Counted from the stretch's first letter, positions 1 through 8,094 are shown. The stretch is DNA of 64,000 nt from JAQBVV01 sp965249205 (GCA_965249205.1 CBDFLL010000005.1:1054001-1118000); one strand, 5' to 3'. Made by a program: numbers and translations. Notes: generated from the sequence alone by a model not told the origin.

Positions 1-129
1 CAGGCGCTTCGCTTCCGTGGCCTCGATCTCCGTTTCCTGCGCCAGGGCCAGCGCCACCGCATCCGGGATCTCCGCCGCCAGCCGATCCAGCGTGCGTCGC
101 ATCGCGCCCACGCCCTGCACTCGCGGCAT
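1..129 (-). CDS. Phage tail-completion protein, HK97 gp10-like (partial, cut by window edge)
   Basis: Only the first 43 codons are inside the window. The reading begins ATG at 129 with MPRVQGVGAMRRTLDRLA, followed by an alanine- and glutamate-rich helix. This resembles the N-terminus of HK97-gp10-type tail completion proteins, which usually follow the head-closure gene in tailed-phage modules. It starts 5 bases after the stop of the upstream glycosyltransferase gene, so it is probably in the same transcript. The family call rests on a short stretch and on gene order, so it is tentative. Confidence 0.5.
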   Translation of the reverse strand, partial: MPRVQGVGAMRRTLDRLAAEIPDAVALALAQETEIEATEAKRL

Positions 130-133
130 CGCG

Positions 134-1339
134 CTACCCGGCCACCGCCGCCACCCGCGTCCGCTCCCCCAGCTGGACCGCCTGCGGATAGAGCGCGGTC
201 TCCAGCGCCTCTGTGAACGCCGCCCCGATCGCCGGCCACCGGTACTGCGGCCGTGACACCAGCGCCCGCCCACGCCCCGCGTAGTCCGCGCGCAGCGCCC
301 GGTCCCGATAGAGCCGGTCGAGCGCCGCGATCGTGGCCTGCCGATCGGGAATCCCTCCGATGACGTTGATCTGGTGCGGCGTGCACGACGTCGTCGAGCA
401 CGGCACCGTGATCGCCGCATCCTCGGGCCATTCGCTCAGCGCCGCCCACTTCGGCACGACGCATGGAATCCCACAGGCCATCGCCTCCATCGTCGGGAGC
501 GACCACCCCTCGTTCTGCGACGTCGAGAGCAACACGTCGAACACGGGGTAGGTCGCCGCCATCGCCGCCTCGGTCGCGCCGTTCCGGTTCGTCAACCGCG
601 GTTCGATGAGCCGATTCGCAATGCCGTAGTACTGCGCGAGCTGGCTCAGCGTGTACGCCTCGTCCCCGGTGGGCGCCGAATGCACGTAGAGCGCCGCATC
701 CGTGATCCCGCGCGACTTGACCCACTCGGCGAAGTACTGCACCAGCAGGTCGAACCGCTTCCGCGTCTGATTCCGGTTCACCGTGCCGACAATGAACGTG
801 TCCCGCGGCAGCCCACGATGCGTGAATACGCGATCGAGCCCCAGGCGCGCCCGCGCCGCCTCGCGGTCCCCCGGCTGGTACACGTCGACGTCGACGCCCA
901 GCGGCACGACGGCCGCCGGCCCGGCGTACCCGCCCTGCCGCGCCTCGTGCAAGCCGAATTGCGTCCAGAACACCGCGAGCGCCAGCCCGGACAGCCATTC
1001 CGCGCCCCGGCAGTTCTTCCCGTCCACGGCCAGGAACGCCACGACGGGCGTGTCCCCCGCCCGCTGCCGGTACGCCGGCACGTTCCACGGGTCGTTCAGG
1101 AGGCACACGCAATCCGGGCCCAGCCGCTCGACCAGTTCGGCCGTACGGCCCACGCCCAAGCTGTCACCCCCGGAGGCCGCCGGGTAGATGGGGTACGGGT
1201 AATCGTGCGGGTCGCCGCGATAGTTGATGCCGAGCACATGCACGTCCCACGTGCGCGCCAGCACGTCGAGGACGCCATGCGTCACGCGCGCGAAGCCCGA
1301 ATGCACCCCCGCGTCCCCAATCCAGAGCAATCGCCTCAT
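134..1339 (-). CDS. Phage-encoded glycosyltransferase, GT4-like
   Basis: A 401-residue protein with two Rossmann-like halves. It starts MRRLLWIGDAGVHSGFARV, with the glycine-rich N-terminal loop of GT-B enzymes. A second-domain motif GTVNRNQTRKRFDLLV lies at about residues 185-200, and NEGWSLPTMEAMACG at 276-290 matches the C-terminal glutamate motif that binds the sugar nucleotide in GT4 enzymes. The ATG at 1339 overlaps the stop of the preceding gene (ATGA), which supports it over the longer open frame reaching 1513. It is the last of four transferase genes inside the phage structural module. It probably glycosylates a virion protein or a cell-surface glycan; the acceptor is unknown. Confidence 0.75.
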   Translation of the reverse strand: MRRLLWIGDAGVHSGFARVTHGVLDVLARTWDVHVLGINYRGDPHDYPYPIYPAASGGDSLGVGRTAELVERLGPDCVCLLNDPWNVPAYRQRAGDTPVVAFLAVDGKNCRGAEWLSGLALAVFWTQFGLHEARQGGYAGPAAVVPLGVDVDVYQPGDREAARARLGLDRVFTHRGLPRDTFIVGTVNRNQTRKRFDLLVQYFAEWVKSRGITDAALYVHSAPTGDEAYTLSQLAQYYGIANRLIEPRLTNRNGATEAAMAATYPVFDVLLSTSQNEGWSLPTMEAMACGIPCVVPKWAALSEWPEDAAITVPCSTTSCTPHQINVIGGIPDRQATIAALDRLYRDRALRADYAGRGRALVSRPQYRWPAIGAAFTEALETALYPQAVQLGERTRVAAVAG

Positions 1340-2157
1340 GCCCTCACCACCTCGGCGACCCGGTTCACATACGACCAGTCGCGGCCTGGCCACGAGTCGA
1401 ACGTGTGCGTCACCGCACGCGGCTGAATCACACTCGACCGTCCGGTGTGCTGCACGAAACTCGGCGCCGACGCCAGAAAGAACCGCAGCGTCGGGTAGCG
1501 CGCCGCCGACCACCGGTGTATCGCGAGGTCATAGCAGGCATCACGCCCAACACCGTCGTCCCCGAGATAGCGCGGGTGGTCGAACAGCCACTCCGCCAGC
1601 GACCGTGCATCCGCATGCCTGACGGCGAATGCCTGCGTCCCATAGAACGCCGACACCGGGTAATCCCATGACGTCCCGCCGCGCGTCACCACGTCCAGGA
1701 TCTGCTGGTAGGCCGCGCCGAACGCATACACGCGCCGGTCGTCGCGCGCATGCGCATCGAGCCACGCCCCGACGCTGTCAAGAAACCATCCGCACACGTC
1801 GATGTCATCCTCGAGGAACAGCACCCACCGGGCATCCGTCCCGGCCCCGACTAGCAACGCCGTGGCCACGTTCTCGTTCGGCGTGCGCCGCTGCCCGTCT
1901 CCCGGGCGATGCACCGTGATCACGCTCTCGTCACTGGGCTGCCGCCACACGTGATGACGCCCATCCCGATACGGGTGCAACACGATCGCCGCATCCGGCC
2001 ACGCCTCAGATCCCCCTGAATCCACGATGTGCAGCCCGTGCAGGCGCGGTGACGCGAGCACGCCCGCCCGCGCCAGATTGTCCAGCGTGGCCTCCAGATA
2101 GTTCTGTGCCTTCGGCTGCCGGTCTACGGTCACTACAACGACGGCGATGTCCCTCAT
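1336..2157 (-). CDS. Phage-encoded glycosyltransferase with an LEDD motif
   Basis: A 273-residue protein beginning MRDIAVVVVTVDRQPKAQ. The hydrophobic first strand and the LFLEDDIDV motif at about residues 113-121 look like a GT-A fold with a metal-binding acidic triad, recalling GNT-I/MGAT4-like enzymes. The start at 2157 is preceded by GGGGAGG at a normal distance; the upstream in-frame region is arginine-rich and lacks domain character. It overlaps the next gene by ATGA. The donor and acceptor sugars cannot be inferred. Confidence 0.65.
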   Translation of the reverse strand: MRDIAVVVVTVDRQPKAQNYLEATLDNLARAGVLASPRLHGLHIVDSGGSEAWPDAAIVLHPYRDGRHHVWRQPSDESVITVHRPGDGQRRTPNENVATALLVGAGTDARWVLFLEDDIDVCGWFLDSVGAWLDAHARDDRRVYAFGAAYQQILDVVTRGGTSWDYPVSAFYGTQAFAVRHADARSLAEWLFDHPRYLGDDGVGRDACYDLAIHRWSAARYPTLRFFLASAPSFVQHTGRSSVIQPRAVTHTFDSWPGRDWSYVNRVAEVVRA

Positions 2158-2273
2158 GTCGCGGCCTCCCCGCAGCGGTGGACACTCGCGGTCCCCTCGT
2201 CCTTGGTCGCTCATTCGATCACGAGCGACCCCTCCGGTGGCGCTGCGACAGGTCGCCGGGATTCGCGGTGCCG

Positions 2274-2849
2274 TCATCGCCAGAACACCTGCACGTTCTG
2301 CCCGTACCACCACGCGTGCGGAGCGGCATTCAACCACCGCCGTGCCACGATGCGCGACGTCATTTCGTCCCACCGATACCCACGCGCCGCGAGTTTGCTG
2401 CGCCAGTACGTGTGCGGCTGCTCGTTCAGGTGCCCCGCGCCGCCTTGCCCCGGCACTGCCGCCGTGAACAGGAGCTTGCCACCTGCTTTCGTCAGCCGCG
2501 CCAGCGTGTCGCAGAGCGTCTCCGCCGCCGCAGCGGGTAGGTGCTCGGCCACTTCCCAGCACAGCACCATCTCGGCCGGCTCAAGGCTTTCGCCCCATGG
2601 CTTCGTGAGGTCTCCCTGCAACAGGACGCCGTGCGAGGGCACGCTCGGCGCCGGCAACGCCACATCCACCCCAAACGCGAGGACCCCCGCGGCGGCGGAC
2701 ATCCGCACCAGGTGTCCGTCGCCGCAGCCCACATCGATCAACGACTCCGGGTAGCCGAACTGCTCGAACACCAACGCCAGGCAGCGGCCACTCTCCCGCT
2801 CCGTTCGGGCGGCCTGCCGGTACGCGAGTCGCTGCAAGGGCGTCGTCAT
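2274..2849 (-). CDS. SAM-dependent methyltransferase (phage cassette)
   Basis: A 191-residue class I methyltransferase. DVGCGDGHL at about 39-47 is motif I, which binds S-adenosylmethionine. An acidic residue follows in FGVDVALP, and CWEVAEHLP near residue 100 is typical of the UbiE/Methyltransf_11 group. The ATG at 2849 overlaps the stop of the upstream gene by ATGA, so translation is probably coupled. About 115 bases separate it from the next glycosyltransferase. Given its neighbours it may methylate a sugar made or transferred by them; this is inference. Confidence 0.75.
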   Translation of the reverse strand: MTTPLQRLAYRQAARTERESGRCLALVFEQFGYPESLIDVGCGDGHLVRMSAAAGVLAFGVDVALPAPSVPSHGVLLQGDLTKPWGESLEPAEMVLCWEVAEHLPAAAAETLCDTLARLTKAGGKLLFTAAVPGQGGAGHLNEQPHTYWRSKLAARGYRWDEMTSRIVARRWLNAAPHAWWYGQNVQVFWR

Positions 2850-3499
2850 GCGGCTGTTTCCAACCCGAACACGTCGTGCAGTTCCGGTGACGTCGTTGAC
2901 ACCATCCGCCGATGCCGCGCACGCAACGCCGCCAAACAGGCGCGGTCGCCTGGCACGTGCGGACGCGACGCCGTATCCCATGACAGCCCGGCATGGCCGC
3001 CCTTGAGCGAGATCCCCGCGAGCACCACTGCCGCCGCACCACCGGCGAACGCCAAGCACGCCGCAAACACCCCGGTCGACACCCGCTGGTCCCTCGGTCC
3101 GGCGCCCAGCGCCTCTCCGCACGCGGCCTGCACGATGGCATTCCGGTCGGCCGTCGACACCCCGATCAGCGTGTCGTAGTCCACCTCGACGTCCGCCAGC
3201 GTCGCGCGCACCCGCTCGAGCGGGCCATCCGTCAGATCCGCCCAGACCTGCCGCACGCGCAACCCGTGCCACCGGTCGATCGTCTCGCGCTGCTGCCGAG
3301 AGCGTCGCCCGCAGAAATGCGCGGTCGTCGCCAGCACATCCACCTGCTGCCCGCCGTCCCGCGCCACGTAGGCGCCGCCGTTGGCCGCGATGATCACGGC
3401 ACTCGGCCGCACCACGACCGAGGGGGCCGATCCCACCACGGAGACGACCTTCCCCCCGAACACCCGGAGGCCATGCGTCGCGACCTCGGTCAACATCAT
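2846..3499 (-). CDS. Sialyltransferase-like (GT42/DUF115-like) phage protein
   Basis: A 217-residue protein. VVGSAPS at 21-27 followed by AAN-GG near 39-42, and later STGVFAACLA with LAGISLKGGH at 141-169, follow the pattern seen in bacterial sialyltransferase-like proteins: a VxGxGPS nucleotide loop, then (T/S)SG..A and a GI-D/S-F-type loop. The start ATG at 3499 overlaps the stop of the head-closure gene (ATGA), so it is coupled to a phage structural gene. The similarity is by motif only and the donor is unknown. It could instead be an unrelated Rossmann-fold protein. Confidence 0.45.
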   Translation of the reverse strand: MMLTEVATHGLRVFGGKVVSVVGSAPSVVVRPSAVIIAANGGAYVARDGGQQVDVLATTAHFCGRRSRQQRETIDRWHGLRVRQVWADLTDGPLERVRATLADVEVDYDTLIGVSTADRNAIVQAACGEALGAGPRDQRVSTGVFAACLAFAGGAAAVVLAGISLKGGHAGLSWDTASRPHVPGDRACLAALRARHRRMVSTTSPELHDVFGLETAA

Positions 3500-3831
3500 T
3501 GGAAATACACCGTCTCGTGATGGGGGCCGTTCTCGTCGGACGCCTCCTTCACGGCAATCGGGAGCGGCTGCGTCGGCACGAAACGCGCCGGCAGCGTGAA
3601 CCGGTCCTTGACCGTCACGCCGAACGCGCCCGCCAACGTCACCTGCACCGTGCTCACCGTCTCGTGCCCCTGCTGATCGCGCACCGTCATGACCTTGCCG
3701 CTCACGCGCGCCGCCCGTGCCGCGCCCGCGGCATACGTCGGGTTGCCGAAGCCGTCCACGCTCACACACGACTCCACCGTCACGGTGTCGGTAAAGAGGT
3801 CCGCCAGGTCGTCAACAATCGGATCCGCCAT
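3496..3831 (-). CDS. Phage head-closure (stopper) protein candidate
   Basis: A 111-residue protein rich in beta strands, starting MADPIVDDLADLFTDTVTVE and containing a VDGFGNPTYAAG loop. Size, beta-rich character and position directly after the connector gene match head-closure/stopper proteins that seal the portal ring. It begins 5 bases after the connector stop and overlaps the following transferase gene by 4 bases. Assignment is mostly by gene order. Confidence 0.5.
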   Translation of the reverse strand: MADPIVDDLADLFTDTVTVESCVSVDGFGNPTYAAGAARAARVSGKVMTVRDQQGHETVSTVQVTLAGAFGVTVKDRFTLPARFVPTQPLPIAVKEASDENGPHHETVYFQ

Positions 3832-3835
3832 CCGC

Positions 3836-4197
3836 CTACACCACCCGGAACACCGCTGCTCGTGGGCCCGCCTTCAAGAGCATCTCGGCCCCGCGCGTCC
3901 GCAATCCCTTCAGATGCGCCCGATAGGCCGAGTCTGGCGAATCGCCCCACGCCAGCCGCAGGTCCTCGACCTGCTTGCTCACCAGGCCCTTCTTCTGCGC
4001 CAGGAGCACCTCACGCACCGCGCCGCCGCGAGGTACTTGACGTGGTCCCCCGCGCCGGCGCGGGTCCGTTCTTCCGCAATGACGGCGACGATCTCCTCGT
4101 CCTGCAAGGCGGCCTTCGTGACGTCGCGGTCCCCAATGAAGAACCGCACCCAATCCCGCTCCGACGCCAGCGACGCGTCGTAGGTCGCCGCCATCAA
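3836..4197 (-). pseudogene. Phage head-tail connector (gp6-like), frameshifted
   Basis: The N-terminal half is read from TTG 4197 or ATG 4194 (AATYDASLASERDWVRFFIG, then DRDVTKAALQDEEIVAVIAE), which resembles the small helical phage connector family. That frame continues out of register after KYLAAAR near 4020. The expected continuation, VREVLLAQKKGLVSKQVEDL through to FRVV, is found in another frame that ends at 3836. A one- or two-base indel in the run of GCG repeats explains this. It may be a real mutation in a decaying prophage or a sequencing error. Together the parts give about 120 residues, the normal size for such connectors. Confidence 0.65.
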
Positions 4198-4200
4198 CGC

Positions 4201-4365
4201 CTACACCGACTTCTTCGGCGCTCTCGCCTTCACCGGCTCGACCCGGTCGCCGAGCGCCTCGGCGTCCTTTGGTGTCAGGTCGACTTCCACGCCGGGGACG
4301 CATCGGACGGTCTGACCGTCGACGCGCCACCCGAACTTCCCTTTCACCACGCGATACGTCGGCAT
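4201..4365 (-). CDS. Small phage protein of 54 residues
   Basis: This short gene starts ATG at 4365 (MPTYRVVKGKFGWRVDGQ) and ends with a lysine-rich tail, RAPKKSV. The longer open frame upstream overlaps the capsid gene and is arginine-rich out-of-frame translation, so it was not used. It sits between the major capsid gene and the connector, where many phages carry a small, poorly conserved protein. It is tightly spaced, 3 bases from the connector start and 34 from the capsid stop. No function is recognised. Confidence 0.55.
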   Translation of the reverse strand: MPTYRVVKGKFGWRVDGQTVRCVPGVEVDLTPKDAEALGDRVEPVKARAPKKSV

Positions 4366-4399
4366 GTGTCCCCGTGCCCTCTCTGGCCCGCGTGACCGC

Positions 4400-5689
4400 C
4401 TAGACCGTCGTGTGGCCAACGCAGATGCCCGACTTCCCGTCGTAGTCGTCGCGCACGCGCGGCACGATGATCGCCATGACCATCCAGAACAGGACGAAGC
4501 CGTCCGTCGACGTCCACGGCACGACCACGGGCCGCTGCCCGTCGATAATGTCGATGACATCCGACGTCATCTGCACCATCGCGGTCCGGTTGGTCGGGAG
4601 CAGGTCCGCCGTCTTGACCATCAGGGTCCGGCCGCCCACCTGAATCTCCTGGAGCCGCTGGAGGATGGTCTTGTCCGAGTGCGCCTTGAAGTCCTCGTTC
4701 AACTTGTTGCCGTACGAGGTCGGCACGTAGAGGTGGTAGGGCCCGTACCGCTTGTCCGCCTGCAACGTATCGATCATGCCCTGCACGTCGCCCAGGATGT
4801 CCTCGCCGTCATGCCCCGCCGCATCCCACGCCTCGTTCGAGCTATAGGCGTACGCATTCACGTTCGGCGCATTCAGGAGTCCCGGCGTGCTACTGCCAGC
4901 CACCGTCACCGCAGCCCCGTTGATCACCGAGTCCTCGATCGCTTCATTGACCCGCCGCGTCGCCTGCTCGACGAGCGCCGTGTCGATCGGCGTGCCGTTC
5001 CGTTCCGACGCGGACAGCAGTCTCCGGTTGACGCTGAAATCCTCCGTCGTCAGATAGATCGGGATCTTCCGGACATCGCGGCCCTGCAACTGGTTCTCCC
5101 CGCGCGCCCGTGGCAGCATCGTGCGCTGCGCCCCGCCGGCTTCCGACACGACCTCCCACTGGAGCTCCATGACGCTCATCGGATTCGCCAAGGGGAACGT
5201 CAGCCCGGCCGCCATCACGTCGGCGGCGATGGTCAGCCGGTCCAGCCCAACGCGGACCACCGCCTGGTCAACGAGCTTCTGCGCATCCTCTTCGAGCGGC
5301 GAGTTCGCCCGCATCTCGGCGACACTCAACCCGCTGGTCAACAGCGCGCGCATATGCGCTGGCGCCCGGTCGGCCAGGTATCGAGTGGCGGCCGGCGTGA
5401 GGCCCGGCACCGCAACCAGGAGCCCCATGTCTGCCTCACCGCACAGCACCATGGCGCCCATCGCGGCCGCGGCCAGCGCCGGCCCGCGCCACCGATGACC
5501 ACACGCACGCTGTAGGCCCGCCCTCATTCGCGCGACCGCGTCACGGAGGGCCATCGCCCCTCTTGTCACCGCGTTGGCCAACGTCCCGCGCCAGGCCTGG
5601 ACGTTGACCAGCTTCGTTGGCATCGCGGCGACCGCGATCAGCATCGCCACCACACACGGCAGCACGGTACAGGTGCGTTCTCTCGTCAT
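4400..5689 (-). CDS. Phage major capsid protein, encapsulin-like HK97 fold
   Basis: A 429-residue protein. From about residue 125 to the end it follows the encapsulin-type HK97 pattern: an (I)PIYLTTEDFSVNRRLL strand, a long helix with VNEAIEDSVINGAA, a GLLNAPNV loop, then YGPYHLYVPTSYGNKL and LQRLQEIQVGG, ending in the VVVPW and IVPRVR strands. The first 120 residues are unusual: alanine-rich, with two hydrophobic stretches (about residues 8-24 and 70-83). The start at 5689 has a strong GAGGAG ribosome site about 8 bases upstream. A start at the later ATG of MGLLVAVPGL would remove the odd extension. It follows the decoration protein, as expected for a capsid gene. Confidence 0.75.
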   Translation of the reverse strand: MTRERTCTVLPCVVAMLIAVAAMPTKLVNVQAWRGTLANAVTRGAMALRDAVARMRAGLQRACGHRWRGPALAAAAMGAMVLCGEADMGLLVAVPGLTPAATRYLADRAPAHMRALLTSGLSVAEMRANSPLEEDAQKLVDQAVVRVGLDRLTIAADVMAAGLTFPLANPMSVMELQWEVVSEAGGAQRTMLPRARGENQLQGRDVRKIPIYLTTEDFSVNRRLLSASERNGTPIDTALVEQATRRVNEAIEDSVINGAAVTVAGSSTPGLLNAPNVNAYAYSSNEAWDAAGHDGEDILGDVQGMIDTLQADKRYGPYHLYVPTSYGNKLNEDFKAHSDKTILQRLQEIQVGGRTLMVKTADLLPTNRTAMVQMTSDVIDIIDGQRPVVVPWTSTDGFVLFWMVMAIIVPRVRDDYDGKSGICVGHTTV

Positions 5690-5726
5690 GATTCGGTTCT
5701 CCTCAACCTCTGTCCGTTGGCGTGGC

Positions 5727-6158
5727 CTAGACCACTTCGACGCGCATCCGCGCGTCTCCCGGGCCGGCCGAGTTGTCCTTCGCCTCGATCGCCTTGGCGA
5801 CGATCGTGCCCGTGCTGTGCGCGATCAGCCGGCCCGCCCCGTCATGCTCAAGCGCGGCACCGTCCGCGAGGTTCTGCCCCGAGGGCACAAACGCCAAGAA
5901 CGTCGTGCCCGGCACGCCGACACCGGCCTTGACGAGATCGCCGTCCGCATACGCGTCGTCGAGGCCCTTGTTCATCTCGGACTGGTCGAGCGCGATCGTC
6001 GAGCCCGCCACGCCGGCCGAGGCGTGTTTGATGTATTTCCCGGCACTCCGATCGAGGAAGTGCCCGGGCGTGATCGCCCCGCTGGCGTGCAGGTCGTTGA
6101 CCTCCGTGACCGGCCCGCCCAGGTGAATCGTGCGCGGATGGAATTTCGTGATTGCCAT
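5727..6158 (-). CDS. Phage capsid decoration / cement-like protein
   Basis: A 143-residue protein starting MAITKFHPRTIHLGGPVTEV, with glycine- and alanine-rich loops (SAGKYIKHASAGVAGSTIA, and LEHDGAGRLIAHSTGTIVAK). The composition and the position between the protease/scaffold gene and the major capsid gene suit a head decoration protein of the DUF2190/cement type. The ATG at 6158 is preceded by GAAGGAGA at a good distance. The assignment is by position and composition; no catalytic motif is visible. Confidence 0.55.
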   Translation of the reverse strand: MAITKFHPRTIHLGGPVTEVNDLHASGAITPGHFLDRSAGKYIKHASAGVAGSTIALDQSEMNKGLDDAYADGDLVKAGVGVPGTTFLAFVPSGQNLADGAALEHDGAGRLIAHSTGTIVAKAIEAKDNSAGPGDARMRVEVV

Positions 6159-6214
6159 GCTCTCGTCTCCTTCGCTGCCGTACGGTTCGCGCGGCCGGTG
6201 AGTGGGTCGGCCTC

Positions 6215-7921
6215 CTACGCCGTCCGCTGCTCGAGCGCCGCCTGGTACGGGTCCGGCGGCGTCGCGTACACGTCATCCTCCGCCGCGGCGCTCCGCGGCA
6301 CGCCTCGCCCGCTGAAGTTCGGCTGGACCACCTCGGCCTTGGCGACCCGCGCCATCCGCTCCAGGTCGTCGACGTCCATTTCGGTCAGCTCCGCTTCGCT
6401 GTACTCCGTCTGCGCCGTCTTGAGCACCGATACCAGCGCCGTCTTCCGCTCGGCACGCTGCGCCTTGTCCCGCGCCACCAGATCCTTGATGGACTTCGGG
6501 GCCGTCTTCAGGTACTCCTCCTCGGACTGCTCACTCGACGCCGCCGGACTCGGCTGTGCGCCCTGCGCCGGGGCGGCCGGTGGATCCGCCACCTTCTTAT
6601 CTGCCGCCTCGAGCGCCGTCAGCTGCTCGTCTGTCAACGACTCCAGGAACGCCTGATGCTCCGCCGAAAACGTGACTGCCGCCTCGAGCGTCGTCAGCTG
6701 CTCGTCCGTCAACGACTCCAGGAACGCCTGATGCTCCGCCGAAAACGTGTGCTGCTTGCTCGCGATGAGCGCCGAAATGCGCTGCGACTTCTCCATGACT
6801 GCTCCTCCTGCCGTTCGTTGTGTGTTGCCGCCACAGCCGCAGGCGGCCTTCGGCGCTGCTGGTGCCGCACTCACAGACACGAACGCCGTCTCTGCGCGCA
6901 CCTCGGTTTTGTCGTCCTGCAGGGCCACCGTGCCCTTCGCCTTGAGACTGAACGACCGCTGGTACATCCGCAGCCCGCCGCCACCGTCCGCGAACGCGTG
7001 GTAGATGACGCGCTCGGCGTCATCGACCGCGAGGATGCCGATAAATCCCGGCTCGGCGTCGCGCAACGCAATCTCCAAGGCCCCGCGCAGGTCCGTGTCC
7101 GTCAGCGCTGCGCGCAACCCCAGCGAGTCCAGCCCTTCGACCGTGGCCGCGTAGGTCAGTCGGTCACTCTCCGACACCGTGCCGCGACCAAACAACGTCT
7201 TGAGACTGTGCTTCAGCGCATCGAGCGTCGACTGGTTCATTGCGTTCCCTTCTCTGGCCGCCACCCGTGGTGCCCCGCACCCCATTTCAATCGAGCACGC
7301 GCCCACCTCGCCCTTCCGCAGCATCGCGAGGTGATCCGGGCCGACGTGGCGCCACACGTAGCGATACGCCTGGCCGTCGTGCTCTCCTTCGTGTTCCTCG
7401 AGATCGAGCAACACGCCCACGGAGACTTCCACTTGTTCGTCGTCGAGGAGCCGCTCGACGAGCTCTTTCGCGTCGCCGCCCAACTCCTTGGCGCGCGTCT
7501 CGTCAATCCACGCTTCCACCGTCAGCCGGCGGTCATCCAGCGCGGCACTGAAGATTGAGCCCACCGAGCCTGCTTCAAGGACCGCTGGATCGTTTGCGCT
7601 GACGTGCTCGCCGTGGCGTGTGGGATGGCCGACCATGACCGGCCGACCGTTCCAGGTGCGCGGGTGATGGCCGAATTCAGAGGCGAGCGCCAGCTCGGGA
7701 CCGCTCGAATTGGCCGGACGCACCACCCCCTCGACGAGGGCGATAACCGGCACGACCAGATGCGGCGCCCCGCGGAACTCCGCCGTGCGGATCTGACCGG
7801 TCTTGCCGGCGAGATGGCGCACCGTCGGCACGGCGGCCGCCTGGCAGGCGCGCAGTTGCTGTGTCCTCACCGCTGCCCATGGTAGGGGCGCGGCCCAGAC
7901 ACCGCATATTTTGGTTAACAC
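6215..7921 (-). CDS. Phage prohead protease-scaffold fusion
   Basis: A 568-residue protein from GTG 7921. The first 200 residues resemble phage prohead proteases of the DUF2213-like type: a VPVIALVEGVVRP strand, a GRPVMVGHP segment supplying a candidate catalytic histidine, and later VEVSVGVLL and ACSIEMG. The C-terminal half is acidic and helical, as in a capsid scaffold, with two adjacent copies of a 25-residue unit (SAEHQAFLESLTDEQL). Protease and scaffold are often one gene in HK97-like phages, and the capsid genes lie directly downstream. The GTG start is uncertain because no clear ribosome site precedes it. Confidence 0.6.
   Translation of the reverse strand: MLTKICGVWAAPLPWAAVRTQQLRACQAAAVPTVRHLAGKTGQIRTAEFRGAPHLVVPVIALVEGVVRPANSSGPELALASEFGHHPRTWNGRPVMVGHPTRHGEHVSANDPAVLEAGSVGSIFSAALDDRRLTVEAWIDETRAKELGGDAKELVERLLDDEQVEVSVGVLLDLEEHEGEHDGQAYRYVWRHVGPDHLAMLRKGEVGACSIEMGCGAPRVAAREGNAMNQSTLDALKHSLKTLFGRGTVSESDRLTYAATVEGLDSLGLRAALTDTDLRGALEIALRDAEPGFIGILAVDDAERVIYHAFADGGGGLRMYQRSFSLKAKGTVALQDDKTEVRAETAFVSVSAAPAAPKAACGCGGNTQRTAGGAVMEKSQRISALIASKQHTFSAEHQAFLESLTDEQLTTLEAAVTFSAEHQAFLESLTDEQLTALEAADKKVADPPAAPAQGAQPSPAASSEQSEEEYLKTAPKSIKDLVARDKAQRAERKTALVSVLKTAQTEYSEAELTEMDVDDLERMARVAKAEVVQPNFSGRGVPRSAAAEDDVYATPPDPYQAALEQRTA
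6605..6748 (-). repeat. 75-base in-frame tandem duplication inside the scaffold gene
   Basis: Two nearly identical 75-base units (6605-6679 and from 6680) encode successive copies of a 25-residue helical segment containing SAEHQAFLESLTDEQL. They differ at a few bases, for example codons for threonine and alanine before LEAA. Because 75 is divisible by three, the reading frame is kept. Confidence 0.9.
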
Positions 7922-7948
7922 AATTCAGAACGACCGGTTCGGTCACGT

Positions 7949-8094
7949 TTGACGACCGCTCTAGGGAAGGAACCGAGGCGAGAAGTGGAGGAGGCGGCGG
8001 TCCAATTGGGGCGAAAAGGCGGTCAAGCCAGGCGAGCAAGCTGTCTCAGAAACAGCGATCTGCTGTTGCTCGACAGGCCGCTGCCGCGAGATGA
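7949..8094 (+). pseudogene. Degraded small gene, remnant with a basic C-terminus
   Basis: On the plus strand ATG 7949 opens a frame ending LGRKGGQAR, and a shifted frame continues ASKLSQKQRSAVARQAAAAR before TGA at 8092-8094. The combined sequence matches the common small-protein tail LGRKGGxARAxxLSxxQRxxIARxAAxARW. One G missing near 8031-8035 would restore the frame, and the TGA stands where this tail usually has tryptophan. It lies between the prophage and the first IS1595 copy. The function of the original protein is not recognised. Confidence 0.45.

Larger units (their letters stand above)
1..7921 (-). mobile_element. Prophage remnant, head and connector module with a transferase cassette
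   Basis: All genes read right to left in the order expected for an HK97-type phage: protease/scaffold, decoration protein, major capsid protein, small protein, connector, head-closure protein, then a gp10-like tail-completion gene. Four carbohydrate or methyl-transferase genes lie between head closure and gp10. No portal, terminase or integrase is visible. The upstream side ends near two IS1595-family copies, and the left side runs out of the window. One connector gene is frameshifted, so this may be a decaying prophage. Completeness cannot be judged from this window. Confidence 0.75.

Noticed and set aside
5574..7558. Long plus-strand open frames across the capsid and scaffold genes
   Set aside because: Antisense to phage genes with ribosome sites and recognisable segments; composition is arginine-rich.
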